Notes under the pieces: model-generated
What the model was told of the DNA's origin: nothing
Database searches by the model: none
Seen by the model: the letters and a program-made list of their open reading frames with translations, nothing else
Position numbers and translations under genes: made by a program
Part shown: positions 1-13,700 of the stretch, piece by piece
Layout of the letters: the number at the start of each line of letters is the position of its first letter
How positions within the stretch are numbered: position 1 is the first letter of the stretch
Source: Henricia sp. BOLD:AAB3569
Lineage: Eukaryota; Echinodermata; Asteroidea; Spinulosida; Echinasteridae
Assembly (NCBI GenBank): GCA_037783545.1
Contig: JBBELK010000992.1
Location: 1,116,001-1,180,000 of the forward strand
Length of the DNA stretch: 64,000 bases
Reading direction: 5' to 3'

Positions 1-145
1 GCTTTTTTAAGGTTTCAGGAGAGGGATTTTTAATGCAATATTTTATATATTTCTTCATTAAACATTAGTTCGCCGCTCAAGGGAGGGGTTGCAACCCCCT
101 TAAGACACCCACCCCCCCAGATCCACCACTGAGAGAGACACAAAC

Positions 146-226
146 ACGTTGACCATAGAGGGGCTTGAACTCACAATGTTCCAATTGTGAGCCCCGCTGC
201 ACACTCTCACTAGACCACACATGCTT
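146..226 (-). repeat. tRNA-like repeat fragment
   Basis: Minus strand GTGGTCTAGTGAGAGTGTGC then GTGAGTTCAAGCCCC resemble box A and box B. The stems are imperfect, so a SINE relic is more likely than a tRNA gene. The rest of 1-323 holds nothing else I can name. Confidence 0.4.
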
Positions 227-323
227 CTACGTTATTTGGAAATTTCACAGGAATTTCTTTATAAAAAGAATGTTAACTTTAAAATGTTTTTATGGAAAGA
301 CCTATATGATAATTATGACTCAC

Positions 324-1748
324 TCTGTTTGTAGTAGCCCCACAGTTGCAATCTGATTGCGGCAAAGGTTTGCCAGGATGTTGGCATGAACTTCAACTGG
401 CTAACGGTGATGTCCTCGAGGAAGTTAAAACTCGTCTTCTGCTTGGAGTTCTTGACTACAGGATCGAAGGCCAACACCTAACAAGACAGGTCATGAGAAA
501 CACATATAGAAAGAGCGAAACTGTTCTGAAATAACATGAAGATTCGAATGTCAAGAACAAGGGGCACAAATATCGGGATATAAAAACAACAAACAAACAA
601 AAACACAAATTGTACTCTGACTGACAGATTGAGGCGGCTGAGAGATACAACACATTTGTATGGCCACGATCTGGGCTGCTTTCGAGCGCGGCACCAGGGA
701 TCCCTGGTGCTCGCCCGAAAGCACGTTGGTGCACCAGATGGTGGCACCAACTGCTCTCGACCTCAGAGTCGTCGGGACAACTGGGAGACATGCGCAGTTG
801 CGCGTACTCACGCATGACTCAGCAAAAATGGCTGGCGCGTCGTAGAATAATTCTGGAAATTTGGGTTGATATTTTTAATGTTCAAGCTTCCACATCGAAA
901 CCAAACATTGTAAATATTTTCATGATTTATTTTCATCAGATATGTGATTTATTTAGTGGAAAACCAAGATTTTATTAGCGGGGATGTATATATATTTCTA
1001 ATGACCGTGGTGCACCAGGGATCCCGATAACGCTTTTAAGCACGATTGTGTGTACGCATTTGTGTGACGTAACGTTCCCAACGCCTGGGAGCACCAGGGA
1101 CGAGCGCTCGAAAGCAGCCCATATGATGGCCACGATCAGATGATGGCGACGCTCGAGGCATAAGAAGTATGATCGCGCCCGGCAAATGATGTTTACGATT
1201 TTCTACCTTATAAGTACGTGTATGAAAATTAAAACGTAGTGTAAAATAAAAAAAATATGTTTTGGTGTTGGAATGCATGCTTTGTTTTACTGTTGACCAT
1301 TGGGTGGTTGGAGATCAATGAATTCCAATGCGTTTTTTCATCTTCGCGTAAGTCGGATTTTCGCTTAAGTTGGATAAAATCACTCGCTCCCGTTGAATCC
1401 GACTTATCCAAGGTTTACTGTATTTACCATTATGTGATAAACTTACATCTGTGCCACTCGCCAATCTGTAATTCCCCCACGTTTTGTCCTTGGAATTCTC
1501 TTTGATCCGTAGTCGGAATTCCTTGACCCAGCCTTCGCCACGTCCTTTGACCTTAGCCCCACGGGCCTGGAGGGAGGTCAATACCACCTGTTGGTCAAAC
1601 GTCACCATGAGGAAGGGGCTTTGGTCCTTGGAGTCCGGGATCCAAAGGTTACGACCGGACGTTGCAGGATTGTAGTTCCTGTAAAAGCTGGATGGCTTGA
1701 ATGTTAGGTAACGGGAGGCCAAACGCTTAGGAATACTCATTGGATTGC
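324..1748 (-). CDS. Divergent discoidin-like domain 6 (exons 21-22), possible C-terminus
   Basis: Exon 21 (1447-1748) reads SRYLTFKPSSFYRNYNPATS, LWIPDSKDQSPFLMVTFDQQ, VLTSLQARGAKVKG, WVKEFRLRIKEN and ends LASGTD at a GTAAGT donor. Exon 22 (324-477) begins VLAFDPVV and ends with LKFMPTSWQTFAAIRLQLWG then YYKQ. Length and phase-0 internal intron match domains 3-5, although sequence similarity is lower. After YYKQ the genomic sequence is A-GTGAGT, a phase-1 donor like those ending the other domains. Read straight through, it gives S-E-S and then TAA at 313-315. I cannot tell whether the gene stops here or continues left of the window. No AATAAA signal is visible in the remaining 310 bases. Confidence 0.7.
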
Positions 1749-4700
1749 CTGGAATGAGAGAAATATACACAGAAACATGCAAGTATCTCAAAAATATATA
1801 AAATATACAAAATTAGCTGTATAGTGATGTCCCCTAACTTGGCACACTTCGACAACTCACTGCAAATCCATTCATATTGCAGCAAAATCCATCAGCATAT
1901 GAGGTTCAGGTTTTTTAAGCTTAATCCATAATTATATCCCTTCCAGAAAAACAGCCATTGACTTATTTTGGTACAAATGATACAAATAATGGAAAAACTG
2001 CGACCAATGCCGCAAAAGTTTAATAATAATAATAATAGGCAGTTCTTATATAGCGCATTTCAGAACCGACGGAACTCTCAATGCACTTTCTGCATTATTG
2101 CCCCTGGTCATTGGGCTCAGTAGTATCATTCCTTAATCCTTCTCAACTCCCTGTGGAGTATGCAGTCCCGTGCTGCTTATGCGCACAGGGACTAATCAAA
2201 CACATCAGCTTTCACTACCCTCACAGGTACCCATTTCCTCCTGGGTGGAGAGAGACAATTCATGGCAAAGTGCCTTGCCCAAGGGCACACGCACCATGGA
2301 CGAGCCGGGGTGAGATTCGAACCCACGATCTGTAGATTCACCAAGATCTTGGATTCAACACGCCACACTGCTCGGCTATGCTGCCCACTTTACTCACGAA
2401 AAATCGTCTGAGTGCGCCCTAGTGTGGCGCAGTCGGCGCTGATTGGCTGAAATGTCGACATTCATGCTACGGTGGCCCATGACGACCATTTGCATGCACG
2501 CACCGTGCGTACACAACACAACGCCGATAGACACAATTTTATTCATGTAAAATGCCTATTACAGGCTCTCGTGTATGACGTCATGTCAACCTGAAGCAAA
2601 CGGCGCTACCTTCAGATTCTGGTGAATTTCTCGTAAATGAATGATTCTTCTCCGTATTTAAGTTTTGGAATTTATGAAGGTACTTTATTTCCTTTTAATG
2701 CCAAGTGCATCAGATTATTTGCATGCTTGACATATACAGGGTGTCCCAGAAAAAAGAAACCGAGATTTATCGATGTTTAATCATACTTTAATCTCAATCT
2801 TGAATAATAAATGACACATATTTGGAAAGCTTAGTTCTTCATCTTTCATTTGATACCACTCATATGATACATACTTCACGCATGAATGAATAAAGACAAT
2901 ATGAAGCAGGGCTACCAAAAAGTTGTTTGCACAACGATACCTGAATTTCAAAGAAATAATCATTTCTAAAAAAATTCATTTCCTGCCATTTCGTATGATA
3001 CCTCAGTCAGGAAAAATGAGCCAGGGATGACAGAGATATCCTGCATTTAAATATGGATTGAATTTCCATGTTATTTTTAAAATCATCCGTTTTTTTCACA
3101 CCTGACCGATTTTTCTCATGAATGGATTCGGAGATGGTAACGTGTGCATTAAAAACGTGCGTGTTGAAACCCCTGAAATTCAGTTATCGTTGTGCAAATA
3201 ACTTTTTGGTAGCCCTGCTTCATATTGTCTTTATTCATTCATGCGTGAAGTATGTATCATATGAGTGGTATCAAATGAAAGATGAGGAACTAAGCTTTCC
3301 AAATGTGTCATTTATTATTCAAGATTGAGATTAAAGTATGATTAAACATCGATAAATCTCGTTTCGTTTTTTCTGGGACACCCTGTATAGCCTCTGGGTC
3401 ACTCCTTTAACATGCACTTAGTATTCACTTGACCAGATTAAATTGTATTGCAATGTGGTGCATGCTGCTGGTGTGAATCATATAATTAATACCGTGTTCA
3501 CCATAAGAGAGAATGGCATAAAGCAACCAGACTGTTGGTTGCTAGGCAATGGTGTGCACCACGTAGCAACAACAGCATAGTATGTGAAGAATTCTTGGCA
3601 CCAGCCATTATGTAAATGTTACGCACAGAAGTCCAATAGACCTGTTCAGGGTTTTTCCCACACACAATCGAATTAGCATATTCATGTTTTTTGGTACAGC
3701 GGACCTTTGACATGTATAGTTTGGTTCCCGAGTAGATGGCATTCCGCAATAAGCGATAGGATTAGGAACCGGTCTATACATGTCAAAGGTCCACTGTACC
3801 AAACAAATATGAATATGCTAATTCCATTGAGTGAGGAAAAACCCCGAAAAGGTTTATTGGCAACCAGCTTGAACACAGGTATCTGAGATCACTAGTAGGT
3901 CATACATACCTTGGTCTTTTTGTGGTTTTCTCTCTGCAAAGTAAACAAAAAAGTCAAGATTAAAAAATTGTCCAGTCGGGGCTGATTTAACAATGAAAAT
4001 ATTAAACCATTTGCTCTGTCGAAAACTTGAAACAAATTATGAGCCTTTATGGTCTTTTGTTTCAAATATTTTTCAAGAAATTGGTATTCAAGAAATTGGT
4101 GCTGTCCCCTTTAATCACAGGCCACAGTCTATTACTAAGAATTTGTGATCATGAGTGGCAATTTTTGATGCACAGGGTGTCGTACATAACTGGGACATTT
4201 TGGACCCCTAATTTTGGGAATTACCCATATACATGTAGATTGATTTGAGGCATGCTGGTCAAGTCGGGTCAAGTCAAGTAGTCACGAAAGTAAATTTGCT
4301 CAAGCTCATTTTAAAGTAAGACTAAATATAAACTTGCATTCGTGTAGGGTTTTTTCTCTTTTTTCTTTTGCTATAGCCAAAAATGTGCAGTATAGCGGAA
4401 TACAGAGGTGGGTGGAAAGTGAAATGTCACAAAATTCACTGCTATTGTCATGCAGTGCATTCCCCTTTTGCTTGGAGGATGGGAATGTGTCAATGCACTT
4501 TTTGACAATAGCAATGCATTTTGTGACATTTCACTTTACACCCGCCCCCGTATTCAGCTGTGCTGCACATCCCCCAATTGATCATAACAAATGACACATC
4601 ATCGTAAAGAGGAATAACAGGGCTTTCCAATGATATAAAATTCAAGGAAAATTATTTTGCAACAAGAGAGAAATCGTCAGTCAAACTTGACTTTCCGAAC

Positions 4701-7700
4701 TTTTTTTGAGGAGTTTAGATGAATCAAACATGAAATAATAAGCATCCAGCCATTAAACGTACTTGTTTTCTTCCCAATCAGGTTCAATTTGAACCCAATT
4801 TGATCTCTCCAATTCAGGGGAACAATACGCAGATCCTTGGCAATGATGGGCCTCCGCAGTTTGAATGTATAACGTCCTTTGGAGTTACGTGCATTCTTCA
4901 TGTTGAACACCTATGGAAATTGAAAAAAAAAATTGATTAATTTTTGAAAAAAAATTTGTCAACATAAATACACACAAATTCAGCAAGAAAACAATTGACC
5001 TTTTGCATGTTTCACGTAAAAAGGGTCAGGGGCGGTATTCACAAAACGACTTAAGTCATAAAATTTAGGCGCCCAATTAAATTTCATGACTTAAGTCAAA
5101 TCATAAAGTTAAAGGCACAGGCTCGTCAGCAATGCGCGCCGCCAAATTCGTGCCACGAAATACGCAGCTCCATAGCAAAGCATCGAGCTGCGTATTTCGT
5201 GGCACGAATTTGGAGCGCGCGCATTGCTGACGAACCTGTGCCTTTAAGTGGTATTCACAGCGCGTTTTTTTTTAGTGCCCCGCTTATTTTTGAGACTCAA
5301 GTTTAAGTGTGGTCTGACCTGTCTTAAGTGCATTTAACGCTGGGTCAACCGTCTGCCATTGCAGTGTTTTTCTGCCCAGCGTGTTATCGAGAAACTACAT
5401 ACCTTGCCCGAGTAGGGCAGCTGCTCTGACAATCCAAGAGGGGAGAGGCTCATTATTTATTTATAAATTCACTAGTGTTTATGTGTTGCTAGGCTTATCG
5501 AATCATACATCTGTGTACACAGGGGTTTATGGGGTACATTGTTGTCCTATTTTCCCTTTTCTTTAAAATTCCTCTGTGGGGTACCACTGTTCCTTTTGAA
5601 TTTCTTGATGGGGTACCATTGTTCCATTGTGTTTGGTACCCCACAAGTGTGTCCGTGTTAGACCACACGCGCGCGCGCTTAGTTATGTGTGTTGTTGTAT
5701 GTCGTTTGTACCAAAGAGTTCCCATATACGGTCAATTTAACCATCTATATGACACCTTCTTGAAGCAAATGTGACCATATCTGAAACTAAATGTCATGAA
5801 TTTAAAAAGGGTGTGTTTTCTGTGATAAATATTTGATTTATAAAAAGATAAACACACTATTTGCAGAATGGACAAGGCTATTAGCCTGCACCATGGCCCT
5901 ACACCCTGGCCTCTGGGACCGAATTTGTCTGTCGCGCATTGACTAGCCTACGTCTTTAACAATGTAAATCTGTGTTTGTATGCAATGTCGTTACAATTAA
6001 AAATGATACAAATTGAATTAAATCACCCCGACAGTCCCTAGGTTATCGTGCCTAAAATGAAGTTCATACATAGTGAGCGCTAATTGGGACAAGCCGGGCA
6101 GGGGTTTGGGGCATATCTTAAATGATCTCTGGGAGGGTTGGTTATCTCATTGAAGGGTTTATCTCTCCGTAGGGCTTGTTAAGCTCATGTGATAGCCAAT
6201 CCCAATCATTGAGGAACAACTGCAATACTGTGTTTCGAGACCACCAGTTGACTTTATAGCGGAGGTTCGAATCCCGGTGGAGCCAAGTCGTGTTTCCACT
6301 GCACCCAGATTCCCAATCTAAACTCATGGACATTTGTCCAGTTTTCTATCAAATTAATTCACCCCAGTGGTCCCTGGGTTATCGTCCTTAAAATTAACCT
6401 TTCATACTTGGTGAAATTAAACTTACTAAACTTACCTTTTTCCCATTTGGGAATTTATACAACTTGAACGTCTTCTGCTTTGCATTCCTGTACAAAACTT
6501 TGAAGCGCATCACCATGGCTATCTTGCCCTTTTCTAGTTTGATCGGAGTCATTCTGATCTTTTTTATTTCTTTCGGGGAATCAAATGAGACTTGGAAGAA
6601 TTGTTGGTCGTCATTCTTGGCAGTCACCCAAGATCCGTCGCTGGTCCGAGGGTCGTAGCCAGGGGCGTAAGAGGAAGATGTGTATTGACGGACAAATTTC
6701 TTGAGCGAGAAAGTGCGACCTGCCAAAAAAGAATGGAAAGTCATTCAGTAACTTGAAAACGTCAGTTTGAAATGCATGAATTTTAAATGCAATCAAACGA
6801 GACAATGCAGAGGATGACACAAAGGTGTCTTGTTTTATAATAAAATTACTCTTTTGTGTGGAATTGCCCTTCAATAGTTGCACCATTGAACACATAAACA
6901 TCCGTTATTTGTTTAAAGGCACAGGCTCGTCAGCAATGTGCAGGCGCCAAATTCGTGCCACGAAATACGCAGCTCCATAGCACAGGCATAGAGCTGAGTA
7001 TTTCGTGGCAAGAATTTGGCGCACGCGCGCATTGCTGACGAGCCTCTGCCTTTAATGCTTTTCATCTGATATCATTCAGTCTGTGTCCCATCCTCTTGCA
7101 ACAGTGCCCCTTTAACGCACTCCCTAACTCCTGCGTACAGTGGCCCTGTTGAAAAAGGCCCCATTTGGCGGTGGGACTAGCGACAGAAATCTTGTCGCCT
7201 CTGCTGGACCAATCAGGACGCTTGCATGTGCATTGCAGCACGATTGCAGACATTCAAATGTAACGCGCGCAGATTGTAAACACTGTGCATGCATGTGATA
7301 CATGTACTCGGTAATGCTGGCCGTTGTCCGCGTCGACGATTGGCTGCTATTTAAAGCATACTGAGGAATCCGTTCCATTACATTCGTCAGCATGCATCCC
7401 TGTTATTAATTTTAAAAACTGCGGAGTAAATTAAGATCGTCGTTTGAAAGTTTGGTAGGAATGGGACAGTCATAAGGAACGGAACCCAATACAATTTCTG
7501 GAAAGTATAGAAATTGTTTCTTTTCGGCATAATAACATGACCAAATTGATTAAATTACATCAAAATGACTCGGGCGTGATCGAGTTGGCTCAAGACAACA
7601 GCCAGCTCGCTCCACAGATTTGCGTGTATTTCCTCAGGGTATTGTCACGTCGCTTTGCAGAGTGGAAATTCCCTGAGATCCCAGGATGTCTGTGCCCATG

Positions 7701-10700
7701 CATTTTACAGCCCAGTACATCATTTTCAGTTAGCCAAAATGTTACTTCACGAGTTGACATGTAATGTTTGGTTCCCGAGTAGATGGCATTCCGCAATAAG
7801 CGATAGGATTAGGAACCGGTCTATACGTGTGAAAGGTCCACTGTACCAAAACATATGAATATGCTAATTCCATTGGGTGAGAAAAATCCCGAAAAAGTCT
7901 ATTGGCAACCAGTTGAACACAGGGATCTGAGATCACTAGCAGGTCATACATACCTTGGTCTTTTTGTGGTTTTCTCTCTGCAAATAAAAAAAAAAAAGGT
8001 CAAGATTAAAAAATTTTCAGCTTTTAAAGACTGTCTCGGGGCTGATTTAACAATGAAAATATTAAACCATTTGCTCTGTCGAAAACTTGAAAACCAGCTT
8101 TCAAGCGATTAGAAAAAAATCCACCATCCAACTACCCTATAGATTGATTTGGGTCAAGTCAGGCATGCTGGTCAAGTCGGGTCAAGTCAAGTAGTCACGA
8201 AAGTAAATTTGCTCAAGCTCATTTCAAAGTAAGACTAAATACAAACTTGCATTCGTGTAGGGTATTATTTTTTATTTTTTTATTTGTTTTGTTCTGGCCA
8301 AGAATACTCCATGTTCAAACAAAACTTAGTATAATGCTGAAATATAATTAAATCCACAGAATGACCAAAATAATTGCATAAAAGTTTAGTTTCACTTTTG
8401 ACAGACCAGTCAAAAAAATATTGAAGACCAAGTCAAGTCAAGTCATTTGAGGTTCGAGTCTCAAGTAAAGTCAAGTCAGTGAAAATCGGGACTCAAGTCC
8501 CGGGACTCGAGTCCCAAGTCTGAGTCATTACACCAGTGCATATTCAAGCACCACTGTACTGGATACTTGTACTAGATGAATTATAAATGAAATAGGCATC
8601 CAGCCATTAAGCATACTTGTTTTCTTCCCAATCAGGTTCAATTTGAACCCAATTTGATCTCTCCAACTCAGGGGAACAATACGCAGATCCTTGGCAATGA
8701 TGGGCTTCCGCAGTTTGAATGTATAACGTCCTTTGGAGGTACGAGCATTCTTCATGTTGAATACCTATTAAAATTGGAGAAATACACTTGATTAATTTTT
8801 GAAAAATAATTTGTTTACATCAAGAAGTCTCTTTGTCAAATCCTTTTTGAATCTTTGTTGAACAAAGCGATTTCTCTCGTGAGAACGGGGGTCACTGTCT
8901 GCAAAAACCCTACCAATGTAAACATTATCAAGAATGTCTATTTGATGAATCTAAATATAATGCTGAATATATCGTCAAATTTTTAGTACCAACTCATGAT
9001 CAAAATGTCCTGGCGTGCTGCTACAATAACACTATTATTGAGACAGTATGGCACAATTATGGGATGAAAGATATCACGTGGTCTTTATCCTGGTTCCATC
9101 TCAAGATCTCCGACACTCTGGACAGATTCTCCCCCAGTTGAACTATACAACCTCAGGTTTTCCCCCAAGAATACATTTTATTTATTTATTAACCACATCC
9201 AACAGCGGAAGAACCGCCAATTACAGGGATGGGATCAATTAACATAGATATACGAATAACTATCAACTTATAAGTTGAATTAGAAACTGCCAGAGACACC
9301 GGGGAATCCCTCCCCTTGCTCTTCACGAAAGAATGCTCTGGGATCTTTAGAGTGCGTTACCGAAACCTAACACACTGGACCAACGGCTTTACATCCCTTC
9401 CGAAGCACGGAACAAGTGTGATTAAGTGCCTTGCTCAAGAGCACAAGTGCCACAACCCGTCACGGCCCGGAATCGAACCCACATTCTAGTACTGGCACAT
9501 ACAGGAACTTGAGTTCGACGCACTAGACCGCTCGGCCATACCAATATTGCACCATACCAATATTGCATTTTAATAGTTTTTCTCTCCAGTTTCAAGGGAT
9601 GAATCTTCTGTGTAAATTATCAGTGGTTTCATAGAAAATGATTAACAATGTAAATCTGTGTTTGTATTCAATGTAGAAAATGTTGTTACAATTAAAAATG
9701 ATACAAATTGAATTAATTCACCCTGGCAGTTCCCAAGTTATCGTCCCTAAAATGAAGTTCATATATAGTGCACGCTAATTGGGACAAGCCGGGCAGGGGT
9801 TTCGGTCGTATCTTAAGTGATCTCTGGGAGGTTTGGTTATATCATTGAAGGGTTTATCTCTCTGTAGGGCTTGCTAAGGCCAAACAAAATAATAGTTCTG
9901 CTTCCGGTTTCCCGACCGACCCTATTTTTAGGCTGCGACCCTAAAAATATCGGAAAACAATGAATCTGTTAGAAAAAAAAAAATAATAAATAAATAAATT
10001 TCTAACGACGTGTTCTCTTATTGCTGTGTTCAAGCTATTGGACTTAGACCTCCTGGTTGCCTGTCGATGTGCCCCAGGCCAAAGCTGGATCAACTTGGCG
10101 CTGCATGTCTCTCCTGAACTTGGGTCTGCAAAATTGTGCCCTGCAGAGAGAGAGCTGCACTCAGGGGACAGAAAAGAAGTTGAAGACTTCTATTTACATT
10201 TGATGAGTGCTTTCAGTTTGACCATTGCTGTGCTGAAAATACATTATACCTGCTAGTCTACCGTACTACCCTCCTCAGCAGGAAATTCATTCTAGAGATA
10301 AATAAATCAGCCTACTTTTCATGAAAATGGCAGAACATGTATTGTAGAAGTTATTTGGTAGTCTTGTTTCCATTGTTTTACTGTTACCCTTAAGCCTTGA
10401 CTACACGCAGATGCCTCCATATGATTGTGCACAAAAAAAATTGGCAAAAAAAAAAAAATTCCCTACCTACCTACCCTATTTTGAAATGCCATGTAATCGG
10501 AAGCAGAACTATTTTTTTTTTTGGCCTAAGCTCATGTGATAGCCAATCCCAATCAGTGAGGAACAGCTGCAATACTGTGTTTTGAGACCACCAGTTGGCT
10601 TCATAGCTCAGTTGGTAGGCGGAGGTTTGAATCCCGGTGGAGCCAAGTAATTTTTTCACTGCACCCAGACTCCCCATCTAAACTCATGGACATCTGTCAG

Positions 10701-13700
10701 GTTTTCAATCAAATTAATTCACCCCAGTGGCCCCTGAGTTTTCGTCCTTAAAATTAACCATTCATACTTTGTGAAATTAAACTGAATTGTTAAACTTACC
10801 TTTTTCCCACTTGGGAATTTATACAACTTGAACGTTTTCTGCTTTGCATTCCTGTACAAAACTTTGAAGCGCATCACCATGGCTATCTTGCCCTTTTCTA
10901 GTTTGATCGGAGTCATTCTGATCTTTTTTATTTCTTTCGGGGAATCGAATGAGACTTGGAAGAATTGTTGGTCGTCATTCTTGGCAGCCACCCAAGATCC
11001 GTCGCTGGTCCGAGGGTCGTAGCCAGGGGCGTAAGAGGAAGATGTGTATTGACCGACAAATTTCTTGAGCGTGAAAGTGCGACCTGCCAAAATAGAATGG
11101 AAAGTCATTTAGTAACTTGAAAACGTAAGTTTGAAATGCATGAATTTTAAATGCAATGATCATTCGTGGAACAAAGACGGTGCAAGGATGACACAAAGGT
11201 GTCTTATTTTATATTCATAAATACCTTAGACAGTTTACGCATCTCTATTGGCTGAGAGCACGTTACGTGGCCAGTTTTAAATGGACGACAAAGACCGGTG
11301 ATAATGACCGGCCGGCTGGCTCACATTTGGAGTGACTAAAGGGGCGTTCACACTATCGCGGAAAAATCACACTGTTCCATTGGTTTGTACACAAACTGGT
11401 TTTTCGCTTGTGCGCGGCCTATCGCGACGCGCAATACGTTTTGAGCTGGGTCAAAGTTCAAATCTGTTGAACTTTGACCGCGGTGCGCTGACCTTTCCAA
11501 TGCGCAGCCAATGAGGTATCAGAGAAGCCCCAAGCTACCAGAGTGGAATTTTCTACTTTGGAATAATTGGCAATTGGGAGCTCATGCAATGCGGTGAGCG
11601 CAGCGCAAAAGTGTGATTTTTCCGCGATAGTGTGAATGCGCCTTAAGGCCTATTTCCAAATCTTGACTTGAGATCAGGCTCCGGCTCCGGCTCCATGTGG
11701 TTTACATGGAGCCGGAGCCTGAGCCTGAGACAAAGTCGAGATTTGGGAAAAGGCCTATAAGTCTAAATAGCAATAGTATTGAACACCGCATGAGTTTTTT
11801 CTGTGTAAAATTACTTTGTGGCAGAAATTGCCAACTGAATGGGTTTTTTCTTTTTGGTAGACAACATTTATACCATTTATTCTTACACAAAAACGATGCA
11901 TAGATTTGTTTTTATTACTGCATTTACGTGGTTGAAATTTCTACAAGGCAGTTTATCAATATTATTCTTTAGTTATGTAATGCTGTCTTTAAAGTCGTTA
12001 AAGGTCTTTCTCACTTTTTTCTTTTCGTCCTTGTACTCTAATCTTCATTCCAATATGTCCGATCCACTTGCGTGGCAGCAGACGGAGGCGTTTTGTCCTG
12101 AATGTAAACGGCATCTTGAATATCAACTTGCCATCTGGGGTAGGCTGTGCTATGTCCATGGTGAAAACCTGTAGGTTCATACGAGCAATGTCCATTGAAA
12201 ATGTATTTCACAAGAAATAACAGCCCTCAGGATGTTCTCCTGTAAGCCGCAATAAGGGTGGATACACACTATGCCTTTTCGCGCGTAGAAGTGACGCGCG
12301 TCGCTTTTAAAAAAGCAGTTTGGAGGAAATTTTAGTAAAATAGAGCACTAAAAATCACAGAAAGTGTTTATGAGATTCTGTGGTTTTTAGTACATCGCTT
12401 CAGTACACCGCTCTTTTTTTTTAAAACGACGTGCGTCACATTTACACGCGAAAAGGTCGAGTGTTAAACCACCTTAAAGGCCCAGTGTATCATTTGCAAT
12501 GACCCCAAAAAGTAATCGACGAGTTTACAGGGGAAAGATTGAATTAATAGCAACTATCCAATGAAAGGTTTTCGCTCAAAATGATATAATTTTACCAGAA
12601 AATAATCCGTAAAGATGAAATTATTTAGATCGTTTGCAAACGATTTACTTATTTTTGGTTCGCATCTACCGGTACGCGGTCCAAAATGCATGGGCGCTGT
12701 GTACTCCGTGTGCGTGTTCCAACGCGATGCATTTTTATGGATCGCGCGCACACGCAGTATATGATGTGCGCCACAGAGTGCATGACGCAAGCCACACCCG
12801 ATCAACTGAGAACGAATATTTGAAACACCCCGCTAAGACCAGGAAAATGCATATGGATTTTCATGTTTTTTTTAAACGTGGTACATTTGACAAAGCTGAA
12901 ATTTCTTCGGATGAGTTTGTTGATGTCTTTCTTTTGATTTATAATGGTTTTATTCGCAGAATCGCTCAAAAACAGATCATATACAGGGCCTTTAAAGATC
13001 ATTCAGTTGCACTTGATCACAACTGAGTCATGAGTGGAATAGCGCGATTTTGGTTAAATCCACAGGTTATGGGCCTTAATTCTATTCTGGTACGTCCATA
13101 GTGTGGGTGTTTTTGAACAAGCCACTTTACCATAAATTGTCTCTTATCCCAGAGTATATGGGCACCTACGACGGTAGTGAAAGGTGATGTGGTTTGATTA
13201 GTGCCTGTGTATAAGCTGCACGGGACTCCATGCTCCCTAGCTTTGTAGACGTTGTTTTTGTTCAGTACAGTACGGTAACATATTTGAAGCAATATGTAAT
13301 TTGTACTAATTGTGATAAATGACTGCATTGAAATAAATGTGTCTGAAATGAATCTAAAGACCGGTTCAATACAGAGATAAAAGTTGACTGCAATTCAAGT
13401 AGTTGTGATATTCCTATCGCATATTTGCAAAAGGAAAAATATTCTCCATGAGATAAACATTAAGCTTATCTACATATTCGTGCATGAACCGGCTTACAGA
13501 TCATAAAGTAATAAAATATCAGATGCTCTTACAGTTTTGCCGTTGGGCAGGACAACCGGCTTGAACTCATCTGATCCCTCCGGTTGGTACTGCACCTCTA
13601 GATCAGTCACCATAGCTTCCCCATCGTCGGTCAAAACAGGCGCGATGGTCACGTCGCTGATCTCCACAGGATCATCGAAGGTCATGTCCAAAAACTGGTC

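Larger units (their letters stand above)
3700..6840 (-). repeat. Segmental duplication unit 1 (carries domain 5)
   Basis: Partner of 7740-11210. It lacks the insertions at 9168 and 9879 but has a hairpin MITE at 5109-5247 and an inverted-repeat element at 4397-4559 that are missing in unit 2, so all four inserted, or the other copies were lost, after duplication. Confidence 0.85.
7740..11210 (-). repeat. Segmental duplication unit 2 (carries domain 4)
   Basis: Shares exons and much intron sequence with 3700-6840. Examples: GGTTCCCGAGTAGATGGCATTCC (7768 vs 3721), GTCAAGTCGGGTCAAGTCAAG (8170 vs 4259), exon 18 vs 20, GGACAAGCCGGGCAGGGGTTT (9782 vs 6089), exon 17 vs 19. It differs by the SINE at 9168 and the TIR element at 9879. 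Confidence 0.85.

Noticed and set aside
12802-13002. Conserved reverse frame also seen at 23919-24149
   Set aside because: Both lie in copies of the same TTAA element. Conservation reflects recent shared ancestry.
12634-13026. 130-codon plus frame
   Set aside because: Lies across two repeat elements and intron 15, with no domain.
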